A stretch of DNA of 64,000 bases from Maridesulfovibrio bastinii DSM 16055 (lineage in GTDB: Bacteria; Desulfobacterota; Desulfovibrionia; Desulfovibrionales; Desulfovibrionaceae). The DNA lies in the NCBI RefSeq assembly GCF_000429985.1, contig NZ_AUCX01000013.1, positions 1 to 64,000 on the forward strand. Direction: 5' to 3'. The notes under the pieces are model-generated. The model did not search any database and was not told the DNA's origin. It worked only from the letters and a program-made list of their open reading frames with translations. Positions 1-8,356 of the stretch are shown piece by piece (within the stretch, counting starts at the first letter, position 1; each line of letters opens with the position of its first letter). The position numbers and the translations under genes were made by a program.

Positions 1-186
1 GAGAACAGCTCAGATAACGAATTCCTGCCACTGCAAAGACAGGCCGAACGGGCTGAAAAGGAAATGGATCAGATCAGGCTAGGCAAAATCAGGCTTGCTC
101 CCCCTGAAGCAACGAGCGCGCAGCCCAATGACACCGTTATCGTCGTAACCCCGCCCCGCAAATTTAACGATTGGAGCAGATTCTGA
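1..186 (+). CDS. Phage protein, C-terminal fragment (start outside window)
   Basis: An open frame runs from base 1 to the TGA at 184-186 and gives 61 residues, rich in charged residues (an E/K/R stretch near residues 15-30) and ending in a tryptophan-containing tail. The TGA overlaps the ATG of the next gene (TGATG), which is typical of tightly packed phage morphogenesis operons. I do not recognise the family from this piece. By position it is a structural or head-tail joining gene of the Mu-like prophage. Confidence 0.6.
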   Translation, partial: ENSSDNEFLPLQRQAERAEKEMDQIRLGKIRLAPPEATSAQPNDTVIVVTPPRKFNDWSRF

Positions 187-626
187 TGGGTGGCGTCCGT
201 TTTAAAATGGATATGAGCAAACTAATGAGAGGAGTTGGAGCTGCCGCAGAACGTGTTCAACATAGTCAGGAACTTATGGATGCAATAGGTGAAACGCTTG
301 TCAGTTCAACAATACAGCGTTTTCAGGATGGTGCAGGCCCGGATGGTAAGAGATGGAAACCAAGTAAACGCGCAGAATCCGAGGGTGGACAGACTCTTGT
401 TAAGTCCGGCCAGCTCCGCAATTCCATAAGTTATGAAGCTAGCCCCAAAATGGTCTGCGTCGGGACCAATAAAATTTATGCTCGCATCCACCATCTAGGA
501 GGTAAGGCCGGGCGTGGTTTGAAAGTGAAGCTACCCGCAAGGCCGTATCTTGGCATTGATGATGAAGACCGCGCCGAAATCAAAGAGCTGATGATGGAAG
601 AACTTAAATCTATGTTCGGCGCATAA
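186..626 (+). CDS. Phage virion morphogenesis / tail completion protein (Mu gpG, P2 gpS-like)
   Basis: 146 residues. The family (phage virion morphogenesis, PF05069 type) acts at head-tail joining or tail completion. Visible family signs are the basic 'GPDGKRWKPSKR' segment in the middle, the 'LVKSGQLRNSI' strand and the C-terminal 'LPARPYLGI' followed by a charged amphipathic helix. The ATG at 186 is preferred over a TTG at 171 because it has a GGAG at 173-176 and overlaps the upstream stop codon. It is followed after 11 bases by the next tail gene. Family assignment is fairly good; the exact step is inferred from homologues. Confidence 0.8.
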   Translation: MGGVRFKMDMSKLMRGVGAAAERVQHSQELMDAIGETLVSSTIQRFQDGAGPDGKRWKPSKRAESEGGQTLVKSGQLRNSISYEASPKMVCVGTNKIYARIHHLGGKAGRGLKVKLPARPYLGIDDEDRAEIKELMMEELKSMFGA

Positions 627-637
627 GGACAGCCAAC

Positions 638-1201
638 ATGAGAAATTTGATTTTTGAAACTCTGACTACAGCCGCAATCGCTGCCGGATTACCACTTAAA
701 ACTGACGGTGAGGCTCCGATTTACGAGGCCCCTGTCGAAATGTCAGACAAGCTTCTGCCCAAACCTCGAATTGAAATCCAGCTGACCAAAGCCCAGGTTA
801 AACATCTGAGCCGGAAGCTGTCCAAGTATCCAAGCCCCGGAAAAGAAGATTTATACCGCACGGTCAGAAAAGCCATTGATCAGATCATTCAACCGGTGCG
901 TCTTAGCATAATTTCAAATGACGAAAATTGGCTTGCAGATTTCTCGCACCGTTTGCACAGAGACCTCCCGCGTCAGCTTGCAGACAGGCATAATAACAAC
1001 GTCTTGGTCAGCATTGAAGCGGTTGAATCCACAGGCGGAGGATCGAAACTTGTGGACGTGGCCATCAAACGAAAGCTGATCAAGGTCTTTCATCTCCGTT
1101 TTAGCGGATACGTCACGATGGATGATGAAACCGTCTGGATAAAAGACGTTAATATTAAAGCTCATCAAAAGGAGGTTGAAGATGGCCAAGAAGCCGATTG
1201 A
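638..1201 (+). CDS. Phage tail protein, gp37-position (possible tail terminator)
   Basis: 187 residues with an AAGGA ribosome-binding site upstream. I do not recognise a diagnostic motif. The gene lies directly before the small protein and the tail sheath gene, the slot held by gp37 (DUF1834) in Mu, whose family includes tail-terminator-like proteins, so a role at the head-proximal end of the tail is inferred from order only. The C-terminus is hydrophilic and ends in an acidic tail that overlaps the start of the following small gene by 20 bases. It could equally be a minor baseplate or joining protein. Confidence 0.5.
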   Translation: MRNLIFETLTTAAIAAGLPLKTDGEAPIYEAPVEMSDKLLPKPRIEIQLTKAQVKHLSRKLSKYPSPGKEDLYRTVRKAIDQIIQPVRLSIISNDENWLADFSHRLHRDLPRQLADRHNNNVLVSIEAVESTGGGSKLVDVAIKRKLIKVFHLRFSGYVTMDDETVWIKDVNIKAHQKEVEDGQEAD

Positions 1202-1361
1202 ATTGTTTCCTGTTTCAGAGCTGGCCGAGAAAGCCGGTCTTCAAAACTGGAAGCTGGCAGCCATGTGTAAAGCCGCTGGCTGGACCACAGATAAACAGGT
1301 TTCACAAAGCGATTTTGATACAGCGGTAAGTAATTTGGAAAGCCGCAAGATGGGAGGCTGA
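1182..1361 (+). CDS. Small phage protein between gp37-like gene and tail sheath
   Basis: 59 residues. The ATG at 1182 has a perfect AGGAGG at 1170-1175, which decides this start over a TTG six bases upstream. The sequence is a compact helix-rich protein with two tryptophans (NWKLAA, AGWTTD) and a helix-turn look (VSELAEKAGLQNWKLAAMCK), but no family is recognised. Mu has a small gene (gp38) in the same position. It overlaps the upstream gene and sits two bases before the sheath start, so it is probably co-translated with the tail genes. Confidence 0.55.
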   Translation: MAKKPIELFPVSELAEKAGLQNWKLAAMCKAAGWTTDKQVSQSDFDTAVSNLESRKMGG

Positions 1362-1363
1362 TC

Positions 1364-3055
1364 ATGTCATCTCATGATGTTTTTGAATATATTGTAGACG
1401 GAACTTCCGGCCTTGTTCCCGGTGATGTCTCCGGCAAGGCTCTTATAGCCGGGGTGTGCTCAAAAGGAACTGCCGGTAAAATATACTATCTTGGTAAAAG
1501 TTCTGATTTAAACGGACTGCTCGGTGCTGGACCTCTTGTCGATCGACTAAATGATATTTTTACTGTTTGCGGTCAGTCCGCAACCGTTCTTGCCGTTCCG
1601 GTTCCAGGAAGTCCAGCCGGTTATATCGGGGCCGTTGAACATATAGGAGAAGGCCCGGAGATTGAAATTCACGGTTTGGCGGCAATAAATGCTGACGTGG
1701 TTATATCAGTAACCGATGGTGGTGCTCCCGGAGTCGCAAAAGTTAAAATATCAAATGATGGCGGTGAAAATTTTGATGCTGCAACCGTAGTACCTGAGAA
1801 TGGACAGATTACAATAAATGATACCGGAGTCACCATTGTTTTGGAATTCGGGGATCTAATCAAAGATGATAGTTATTCTTTTGTAGTACGCTCCGCAATT
1901 GGCCCAGTTGAACAGATTGGACACGGACCCCAAATTACCGCAGCTGGAACCGTAACCATGGCGGCCCAGATACTTATGCAGGTTGTTAAATCCGGTGGCA
2001 GAAACAAAGGACAGTATAAAATATCGACTGACGGAGGCGATAACTACGGACCATACAGGACAATCCCAATTGATGGTCTTATTTCCGTTGGTGACACCGG
2101 AGTAAGCATATCATTTCCTGAGGGGGAATATACTTTCGGAACTGAATACTGTTTTGATCTTATGGCTCCTGTTCCAACAATTACAAGTGTAATAGAGTCT
2201 CTGGCTCTTCCTCTTGAAAGTATAGACCCGGAATTTGTGCATATCTGCGGTCCTTCAGATTCCATTGACTGGACAGCTTTAGGCAGCCTTGCCGATGATC
2301 TTTTTAATAAACACCGCCCGACAATTTTCACCTGTGAATCAAGACTCCCGAATGCTGCTGAAGATCTGAATGATTTTACAACGGCCATGAAAATAGAACG
2401 CAGGAGCGTTTCAGCAAGATTTGTGGCTGTCTGCACGGCCTTTGGAGAGACTACCAACCGCACAGGAGAAAGCGTTCTGCGAAATGCTGGAGGACTTCTT
2501 GCCGGGCGTATTTTGAGCATACCGGTCCAGCGTGACATTGGCCGGGTGCGTGATCAGGGCATAACCCCGTTAAAACTTCCTGAAGGATATGCTGAAAGTA
2601 TGCAGTCTGAGCTTGAAACAGCCGGATTTATTACCGCAACGACTTACGCCGGTCTTTCTGGAGTCTACTGGGGAGATGCCAGAACTCTTGCCGATGCCAC
2701 CAGCGATTATCAGTATCTGGAAGTTCTGCGGGTAACTTTTAAGGCTATTCGTCTCTTGAGAATACAGGCTTTAAAGTCCCTCAAAGATGAGGCCGGGGAC
2801 CCGATTCTTGGCCTTGACGCTTCCGGTCTTTCCTATCTGAAAGCAAATCTAGAGAATGCTCTTGATACCATGACCAAGGCCAAGCCGAAAGAAATGGCTG
2901 CTTATGTGGTCAATATTCCTGACGGTCAGGACATAGTAAATAATGGTGTTGCCGTTGAGGTAACCCTAATCGGCATCCCGATTATCAAATCCATTAAACT
3001 TTACGCCAGCTATGTTTATGCGGGCAGTTCATTTGACCCGCGTCTTTCCGCGTAA
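1364..3055 (+). CDS. Tail sheath protein, contractile tail (DUF2586-like)
   Basis: 563 residues; would form the contractile sheath around the tail tube. The conserved N-terminus (VSGKALIAGVCSKG) and the C-terminal half, with the long region 280-563 ending in a beta-hairpin (IPIIKSIKLYASY), resemble sheath-like proteins of Mu-type phages. Between them is a tandem duplication: residues about 97-181 and 188-270 share the pattern G-P-x-I ... K-I-S-x-D-G-G ... DTGV ... Y-x-F, probably two surface beta-sandwich domains. Good SD (GGGAGG) and immediate neighbour of the tube gene support the assignment. Which sheath subfamily it belongs to is less certain. Confidence 0.8.
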   Translation: MSSHDVFEYIVDGTSGLVPGDVSGKALIAGVCSKGTAGKIYYLGKSSDLNGLLGAGPLVDRLNDIFTVCGQSATVLAVPVPGSPAGYIGAVEHIGEGPEIEIHGLAAINADVVISVTDGGAPGVAKVKISNDGGENFDAATVVPENGQITINDTGVTIVLEFGDLIKDDSYSFVVRSAIGPVEQIGHGPQITAAGTVTMAAQILMQVVKSGGRNKGQYKISTDGGDNYGPYRTIPIDGLISVGDTGVSISFPEGEYTFGTEYCFDLMAPVPTITSVIESLALPLESIDPEFVHICGPSDSIDWTALGSLADDLFNKHRPTIFTCESRLPNAAEDLNDFTTAMKIERRSVSARFVAVCTAFGETTNRTGESVLRNAGGLLAGRILSIPVQRDIGRVRDQGITPLKLPEGYAESMQSELETAGFITATTYAGLSGVYWGDARTLADATSDYQYLEVLRVTFKAIRLLRIQALKSLKDEAGDPILGLDASGLSYLKANLENALDTMTKAKPKEMAAYVVNIPDGQDIVNNGVAVEVTLIGIPIIKSIKLYASYVYAGSSFDPRLSA

Positions 3056-3064
3056 GGAGGTATA

Positions 3065-3511
3065 ATGGCAAATAAGTCAACAGTTTCAGTCCTTGGAAGG
3101 TCATACGACTGGGAATCTCTGACAATTACCGGCCCTCAGGGTGTGATTGTCGGGATTTCTGAAATCAACTGGAAATCCAATCAAAAGAAAAAAAGAACCT
3201 ATGGCAAAGGGCTACTGCCACGTGGCGCAACTCGCAGTAACTATGAAGCAACTGTAGATTTTACTCTAGACTATTCCGAATACACGGATCTGTTGTCCGC
3301 TCTGGATTCTGGAATATTCAATTCAGTATTCAATATCTCACTGGTCTTCGAGCCAGACGGCGGAGACAAGCGTGAAGTTGTTTTAAAAAACATCATGATC
3401 GACGACAAAGATGAAAGTGCCAAGCAAGGCGACGATGAACAGACTGTAAAGCTATCCGGTACGGCTGAAATGATAAACATAAACGGCACACCGGAATACG
3501 AGGAGAAATAA
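3065..3511 (+). CDS. Phage tail tube protein (Mu gpM-like)
   Basis: 148 residues, strong SD (AAGGAGG). The tube polymerises inside the sheath and carries DNA into the host. Beta-rich sequence with a long amphipathic strand pattern, 'GISEINWKSNQKKKR' near residue 30-45 and the acidic 'MIDDKDESAKQGDDEQTVKLSG' type loop followed by a final strand, as in Mu/P2-type tube proteins. It lies between sheath and tail chaperone, the standard order. Length fits the family. Confidence 0.8.
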   Translation: MANKSTVSVLGRSYDWESLTITGPQGVIVGISEINWKSNQKKKRTYGKGLLPRGATRSNYEATVDFTLDYSEYTDLLSALDSGIFNSVFNISLVFEPDGGDKREVVLKNIMIDDKDESAKQGDDEQTVKLSGTAEMININGTPEYEEK

Positions 3512-3515
3512 AAAA

Positions 3516-3842
3516 ATGGCTGAAGGAAAAGATATAGCAACTGATGATAAAATAAGCAGTCAATTTAAACCGTTTACCGCTGAGTATGACGACTTTGAAG
3601 AACAGGCCATCAAGCTGACTTTTCATTTCAAAAAGCCGGGGCGGAAGCAGCTTGTCTCTCTTTCAAAGGCGGATAAGTCCAAGCAGTTCGACACCATGTC
3701 AAAAGTTTTGGGCCAGCTTGTTGATCCATCTGAAAGGAATTCTCTCGACACTGAACTCAAAAAAGAGCCCATGCTTGTCGCTGCTTATGCTGATGCAATC
3801 ATGCGCCGCTGTGGCGGCGGGTCGGTTGAGCTGGGAAACTAG
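3516..3842 (+). CDS. Tail assembly chaperone, 0-frame product (Mu gp41-like)
   Basis: 108 residues. Small mostly helical acidic/basic protein encoded between tube and tape measure, the position of Mu gp41 and lambda gpG. These chaperones coat the tape measure protein during tail assembly and are not part of the final virion. The reading frame ends at the TAG at 3840-3842. Immediately before the stop, in the correct register, is the slippery heptamer G GGA AAC at 3833-3839, and the -1 frame stays open for 67 more codons, so a minor longer product of 175 residues is expected (see the next entry). Confidence 0.85.
   Translation: MAEGKDIATDDKISSQFKPFTAEYDDFEEQAIKLTFHFKKPGRKQLVSLSKADKSKQFDTMSKVLGQLVDPSERNSLDTELKKEPMLVAAYADAIMRRCGGGSVELGN
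3833..3839 (+). promoter_or_regulatory. Programmed -1 ribosomal frameshift site
   Basis: GGGAAAC in register with the 0 frame (G GGA AAC), ending one base before the stop codon TAG. The stop directly downstream may itself slow the ribosome. No strong pseudoknot was worked out by eye downstream. Confidence 0.8.
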
Positions 3843-4042
3843 AGCAAACCAGGGCTGCGTATCAAAACGCGGTCCTGGTTTATTCGGATCTAATTCGTCA
3901 TTGGCTGCATGAACCGCCCGCTGATGATCTGGACGAATTTACAGAGCAGGCAGCCAGAGCCTTGAATATGGAAGAACGCTTCCACAAGCAACAAGCCGTG
4001 CATCTTGGAAACGTAATAGCCAAAATTTTTGGAAGTGAATAA
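3839..4042 (+). CDS. Tail chaperone -1 frameshift extension (gp41' / GT-like)
   Basis: This segment has no start of its own and no SD. Read in the -1 frame from 3839, it is continuously open (67 codons, starting L-E-Q-T-R and ending I-F-G-S-E) to a TAA at 4040-4042 that overlaps the tape-measure ATG (TAATG). The heptamer GGGAAAC at 3833-3839 matches the canonical X-XXY-YYZ signal, and after slippage GGG AAA the next codon is CTA at 3839. Known family biology: long-tailed phages make a G/GT pair by this shift. The extension carries the helical 'T domain' thought to bind tube subunits. Confidence 0.85.
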   Translation, partial: LEQTRAAYQNAVLVYSDLIRHWLHEPPADDLDEFTEQAARALNMEERFHKQQAVHLGNVIAKIFGSE

Positions 4043-6333
4043 TGGACGTATTTGACGTATTCGCATCATTCAATCTTTTAGACTTTATGTCTAATCCATT
4101 GAGTAAAATAAGGCACGGTATGGATCAGACCGGTGCTGCCGGTTCTTCTCTGTCTGGTAAAATGGGTGCGCTTACAAAGTCCATGTTGCCATTTGTTGCG
4201 GCTGCTGGGCTATTTCTAGCGTCGTTAGCTCCTGCAATCGGTGTTGCGGCTAATTTTGAGCAGTCAATTTCTGAAGTCGGAGCTGTTTCCGGTGCTACCG
4301 CTTCTCAAATGCAGACTCTTGAGCAAGCTGCTCAGGATCTTGGAGCCTCCACGGCATGGTCAGCTTCCCAAGTTGCTTCGGCTGAAAAATCACTGGCTAT
4401 GGCTGGTTTTGAAGTCAAAGACAATGTGGCCGCTTTGCCTGGTGTTTTAAATCTGGCCAGTGCAGCCCAACACGATCTTGGCTCAACCGCTGATATTGCA
4501 TCGAATATTCTTTCCAGTTTCAGCATGAAAGCTAATGAAATGGGTAAAGTTGCGGACATTCTGACCACCACTTTCACCTCATCAAACACAACACTCGCCT
4601 CACTTTCCTCAACTCTTGCCAATGCCGGTCCTGTTGCCGCTGCGGCAGGAGCTTCACTTTCTGATGTAGCAGCTATGGCCGGAAAACTTGGTGACGTCGG
4701 TATTGATGCTTCCGTTGCCGGTACCGGTATTAAAATCATGTTTCAGCGTTTGCAGGCTCCTGCCGGTGGAGCCGCGAAGGCTCTTAAGCATTTAGGAATT
4801 ACCACTAAAGATGCTCAGGGAAACATGCTTCCAATTTTTGATATTCTGGGAAATCTGGAAACTGCCCTTTCTGGCATGGGAAGTGCGGACAAGGCCGCAT
4901 ATTTGCAGAAAATTTTTGGATCTGAGGCTGTTGGTCCCATTCAAGCCCTGATGACTACCGGGATAAGTACTATTAAAGAATACGCAGCGTCGCTGGAGAA
5001 GCCCGGCAAAGCCGCAGAAGTCGCGGCCATGCAGCTTGATAATTTTAATGGTGCCACAACCATTTTAGGCTCTGCATTTGAGGCTCTGCAAATCACCATA
5101 GGTAATATCTTCCTGCCTGTACTCACATACCTTGTTAAGGGTGTGACCTCAGTTGTGACATGGTTAAATAAGCTTGCAAGTAGTCCTGTAGGACGATTTT
5201 TCATTGCTTTTGCTGCGGCTCTGGCCGTTGTGGTCGTTTCTATAGGCATATTCTCCGCAGTTATGTGGGCTGCAACACTGGCTGCTGGAGCACTGAATAT
5301 TGCCTTGCTGGCTAACCCCATTGTTTTGATCGGCGCAGCAATTGTCGCAGCCGCAGTTTTGATCATTTCTTATTGGACAGAGATTAAAGATTTTTTTGTC
5401 GGGCTTATTTCATATTTCACTCCAGTAATAGATTTTCTGTCCAATGCTTTTGAGCCGGTAAAAGCTGCGTTTGCTGATGTCGGATCAGACCTTGAGGACC
5501 TCGGTTCAACAATATCAGAAGCCTTAGAACCACTTTCTGACCTTTTCGATGGGATTTGTGAGGCATGGGACAATCTGGCGCAGGATTTCTTTGGTGGTAA
5601 TGACGACGCAGAATCCAGTTTTAAAGTTTGGGAAACAATTAGTTCTATAATCGGTACAGGCGTGCGTAACTCCTTTATTCTTCTCGGTGCAGCCATTCGA
5701 ATAATCTTGAACCCAATTAAAATGGCCATTTCAGGTATCAAAACCTTTGTTGAATTATTAAGTGGCAAAATTTCATTGCGTGAAGCCGGTGTAAGGCTTG
5801 TTTCAACATTTGTTGACGGTATAAAAACAATGGTCATGGTTCCGTATAATGCAGTTAAAAAGATGTTGTCCAACGTCCGTAAATTGCTTCCGTTTTCGGA
5901 TGCTAAAGAAGGACCGCTCTCAACGCTCACATTATCTGGTAAGCGCACAATGGAAACTCTGGCCACCGGAGTTCATTCCGGAGCAGGCAGCTTTTTTGAT
6001 GCTGTCTCTTCAGCTCTTTCAGCACCGGGAAAATTATTAGACGCTGGAATTGGGGCACTATCCGTTCCCGTAGATATGGTCAGCAGAGGTCTTGACGCAG
6101 CTGGTGAAATGCTTTTCGGACCAAGCCCTGAACCGGCGGAAGGTGGTGCTCCGACAGCGGAAGTTTCTCCGGTTAATTTCAAACCGGCTGCAAACACTTC
6201 CAGATCGAAGCACAGCTCGTCAAAGTCCAGCGGGATCACGATTCAAAACATGACCGTAAATATGCCTGATGTGACTGACGCAGAAGGTTTTAAGCGTGAG
6301 CTGCAAAAACTTTTGGAGAAGTACGATGGCTAA
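4042..6333 (+). CDS. Phage tail tape measure protein
   Basis: 763 residues. Sets tail length and is ejected during infection. The N-terminal 300 residues match the TP901-type tape measure domain: repeated Ala/Ser-rich helices with 'AANFEQSISEVGAVSG' near residue 70 and the 'VAGTGIKIMFQRL' motif near 230. Hydrophobic segments occur near residues 49-72 and in a long block at about 386-447, as expected for a protein that enters the membrane. The C-terminus has Pro/Ser/Lys-rich low-complexity sequence and a final coiled helix. The start ATG overlaps the stop of the chaperone extension, indicating translational coupling. Confidence 0.9.
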   Translation: MDVFDVFASFNLLDFMSNPLSKIRHGMDQTGAAGSSLSGKMGALTKSMLPFVAAAGLFLASLAPAIGVAANFEQSISEVGAVSGATASQMQTLEQAAQDLGASTAWSASQVASAEKSLAMAGFEVKDNVAALPGVLNLASAAQHDLGSTADIASNILSSFSMKANEMGKVADILTTTFTSSNTTLASLSSTLANAGPVAAAAGASLSDVAAMAGKLGDVGIDASVAGTGIKIMFQRLQAPAGGAAKALKHLGITTKDAQGNMLPIFDILGNLETALSGMGSADKAAYLQKIFGSEAVGPIQALMTTGISTIKEYAASLEKPGKAAEVAAMQLDNFNGATTILGSAFEALQITIGNIFLPVLTYLVKGVTSVVTWLNKLASSPVGRFFIAFAAALAVVVVSIGIFSAVMWAATLAAGALNIALLANPIVLIGAAIVAAAVLIISYWTEIKDFFVGLISYFTPVIDFLSNAFEPVKAAFADVGSDLEDLGSTISEALEPLSDLFDGICEAWDNLAQDFFGGNDDAESSFKVWETISSIIGTGVRNSFILLGAAIRIILNPIKMAISGIKTFVELLSGKISLREAGVRLVSTFVDGIKTMVMVPYNAVKKMLSNVRKLLPFSDAKEGPLSTLTLSGKRTMETLATGVHSGAGSFFDAVSSALSAPGKLLDAGIGALSVPVDMVSRGLDAAGEMLFGPSPEPAEGGAPTAEVSPVNFKPAANTSRSKHSSSKSSGITIQNMTVNMPDVTDAEGFKRELQKLLEKYDG

Positions 6334-6817
6334 TGGATATTTGTCGTGGGAAGACGGCGCAGTCGTGCTGGGTGATTCCGAGCTGGACGGCATTTTACAG
6401 AACCTTTCTGTGCGCGGGGCGGTTTTGTTTGACCGGGCCGAACAAGATGGACTCAGCGGTAAAACCAAAATCCCCATGGGTTGGGAGGACGCTGATATCA
6501 CCCTAGTTCTGCTACTCGAAACTAATGAAGCTGCTGATTGCTACGACCGTCTTGAAGAATTGGACGCTCTGTTTAAAGGGCAGGACAGTAACGGCAACCC
6601 ACTGATCTTGGACGTGCGCAACCGTCATTGCCAAGCTCGGCATATTAACCAGGTCGTTTTTTCCGGTTTGGATTCTCAGGAGAACAACAAAGACGATGCT
6701 ATCATAGCCTCGCTTGCTTTCTCTGAGCACCGCCCGGCAACGGTGGCCACTGAAGAACGTGTTGTCGCTTCCGGCAAGGCTGCCCCGGCAATCAATGCTT
6801 CCGAGGAGTCCCGCTAA
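6326..6817 (+). CDS. Distal tail / baseplate connector protein, family not identified
   Basis: 163 residues from the ATG at 6326 (SD GGAG at 6315-6318; the ATG lies inside the last codons of the tape measure gene). The middle shows a beta-rich domain and 'LILDVRNRHCQARHINQVVF', and the protein ends in a Ala/Ser/Glu-rich tail. It occupies the slot of Mu gpN between tape measure and hub but is much shorter and does not look like the DNA-circulation family. A distal tail or hub-adaptor role is inferred from gene order alone. Confidence 0.55.
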   Translation: MANGYLSWEDGAVVLGDSELDGILQNLSVRGAVLFDRAEQDGLSGKTKIPMGWEDADITLVLLLETNEAADCYDRLEELDALFKGQDSNGNPLILDVRNRHCQARHINQVVFSGLDSQENNKDDAIIASLAFSEHRPATVATEERVVASGKAAPAINASEESR

Positions 6818-7617
6818 TGCAGATTAACGGTGTACGCACTCATATTATGATCGGCGGAATTGAAATCCTGCGCTGCCCCCGGTTGGCCATCATGTCCCGT
6901 CGTGGTGCCCCCATGTGGACATTTGAGATTACTTTGCCCGATCCTATGGGCAAGATCGGCCGCGCGGTACGGCTCGGCGATGCGGTTAACATGGCCATCG
7001 GCTACCGCGATAAAGAGCCGGTACTGTGGGCCGGAACCGCCAAGGCCATGCGACCGGGCAACAAAGATCAGCTCATAGTCTCCGGCGTTGGCCGTGATGA
7101 CGAGCAGCTTAACACCGTGACTGTTTGTCAGTCCTGGGAAAATGAAACACCTGAAGCAATTGTCCGCTATGCCGCTGGCCTGACTGGATTACCCATTGCT
7201 CGCATCGACTCTCCCGGCGTGATTTTTCCACGGTTTGTTTCTTCGACCGTTCCCGTTTGGCAGTTGTCCAGGCAAGCCTCCGAGTCCTGCCAGCGCGGTT
7301 TCAATATCGACATGGCCAGGTGGAAAATGTGGCTCGGCTCTGACGGTATCCACTGGGGGGATCATGACCAGCCCGGAACTATACCGACTATTGCGACCGG
7401 CGCAGGACTGATTACGCATCTTCCGGCAGACAACCCCGCGGCACTCTCCAAGGTGGAAACATTTCTGCTTCCCAACCTCATGCACTCCCGTGTTTTCGGA
7501 CTTATCGACAACAAACGCGGCATCAATGACAAATTCCGCGCTTTGAAAGTCCTGCATCTAATTGAGAACACATCTGCAAGAACCCTCATAAGCTACGGAG
7601 TTGAATATGGGTACTGA
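6817..7617 (+). CDS. Baseplate hub protein (Mu gpP / gpD-like)
   Basis: 266 residues; its ATG overlaps the upstream TAA (TAATG). Sequence starts with beta-strands (INGVRTHIMIGGIEI) then the 'LPDPMGKIGRAVRLGDAVNMAIGY' stretch, followed by hub-like segments 'ETPEAIVRYAAGLTGLP' and 'LSRQASESCQRGFNIDM', the pattern of late-control-D/gp44-type hub proteins that form the ring above the spike. It is shorter than P2 gpD. The next gene, the spike, follows with 11 bases of overlap, as in Mu P-gp45. Confidence 0.7.
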   Translation: MQINGVRTHIMIGGIEILRCPRLAIMSRRGAPMWTFEITLPDPMGKIGRAVRLGDAVNMAIGYRDKEPVLWAGTAKAMRPGNKDQLIVSGVGRDDEQLNTVTVCQSWENETPEAIVRYAAGLTGLPIARIDSPGVIFPRFVSSTVPVWQLSRQASESCQRGFNIDMARWKMWLGSDGIHWGDHDQPGTIPTIATGAGLITHLPADNPAALSKVETFLLPNLMHSRVFGLIDNKRGINDKFRALKVLHLIENTSARTLISYGVEYGY

Positions 7618-8356
7618 TTTGCTTGCACTCTTAAAACGCGTTGTCGAACTGGCTATGCCCAACCTGCGCACCTATTACCGCATCACAAGAAAAGCCAAGA
7701 TTGTGGCCACGTATGCTAGTGACGATAATTACTGGGCAGACGTGCAGCCGCTCCGCAATGATGAATCCGTAGATGACACCGAGCCGGTCATACCAAAAGT
7801 TGAAATCCCGATTATGTGGGCCGGACCTTTGCGTGGTGTTGTCTGTCCACCGTTGCCCGGAACTTACTGTGATCTCACATACTATGACGGAGACCCCGAC
7901 TATCCGCGTATTTCGAATTTCCGCTGGCACGTATCTCAGGCTCCAGAATGTGAGGTCGACGGTTTTATTATCCAGCAACAGCCTGGCGTTCATATAAAGA
8001 TAGATGCCGAGTCAAATATAATCCATTTCACTACAGCGAACAGAGTGAACAAAATCGGAGGTGAAAAGAATGAAACGATTGGAGGAAATTGGACCATAAG
8101 TGTGTCTGGATCAGCTGTTATTAAATCAGACGAACGCATTGAAATTTTGGCTCCTGAGATTCTCCGCCAGGGAAATGAGACATCAACCGGTGCATACGGT
8201 AAAATTGGAACCTCACATGAGCGCACTAACAGGGAACATGAGGGCAGCTACACATTAACCGGGACTCAGGTGATTAACGGTGACGTTACTATCAATGGCA
8301 ATCTTACGACATCTGGTAACAGTCATGCTGGAAGCAGGACCGGGGGTAAGATATGA
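7607..8356 (+). CDS. Baseplate assembly / spike protein V (Mu gp45-like)
   Basis: 249 residues from the ATG at 7607 (SD GGAG at 7597-7600, chosen over an upstream TTG). The N-terminal half is an OB-fold-like domain with 'VQPLRNDES...IPIMWAGPLRGVVCPPLPGTYC' features of gpV/gp45; the C-terminal part is repetitive beta-sequence (INGDVTINGNLTTSG) that would form the trimeric beta-helix needle that pierces the outer membrane. The protein ends in S/G/H-rich sequence without an obvious metal-binding apex HxH motif. Confidence 0.8.
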   Translation: MGTDLLALLKRVVELAMPNLRTYYRITRKAKIVATYASDDNYWADVQPLRNDESVDDTEPVIPKVEIPIMWAGPLRGVVCPPLPGTYCDLTYYDGDPDYPRISNFRWHVSQAPECEVDGFIIQQQPGVHIKIDAESNIIHFTTANRVNKIGGEKNETIGGNWTISVSGSAVIKSDERIEILAPEILRQGNETSTGAYGKIGTSHERTNREHEGSYTLTGTQVINGDVTINGNLTTSGNSHAGSRTGGKI

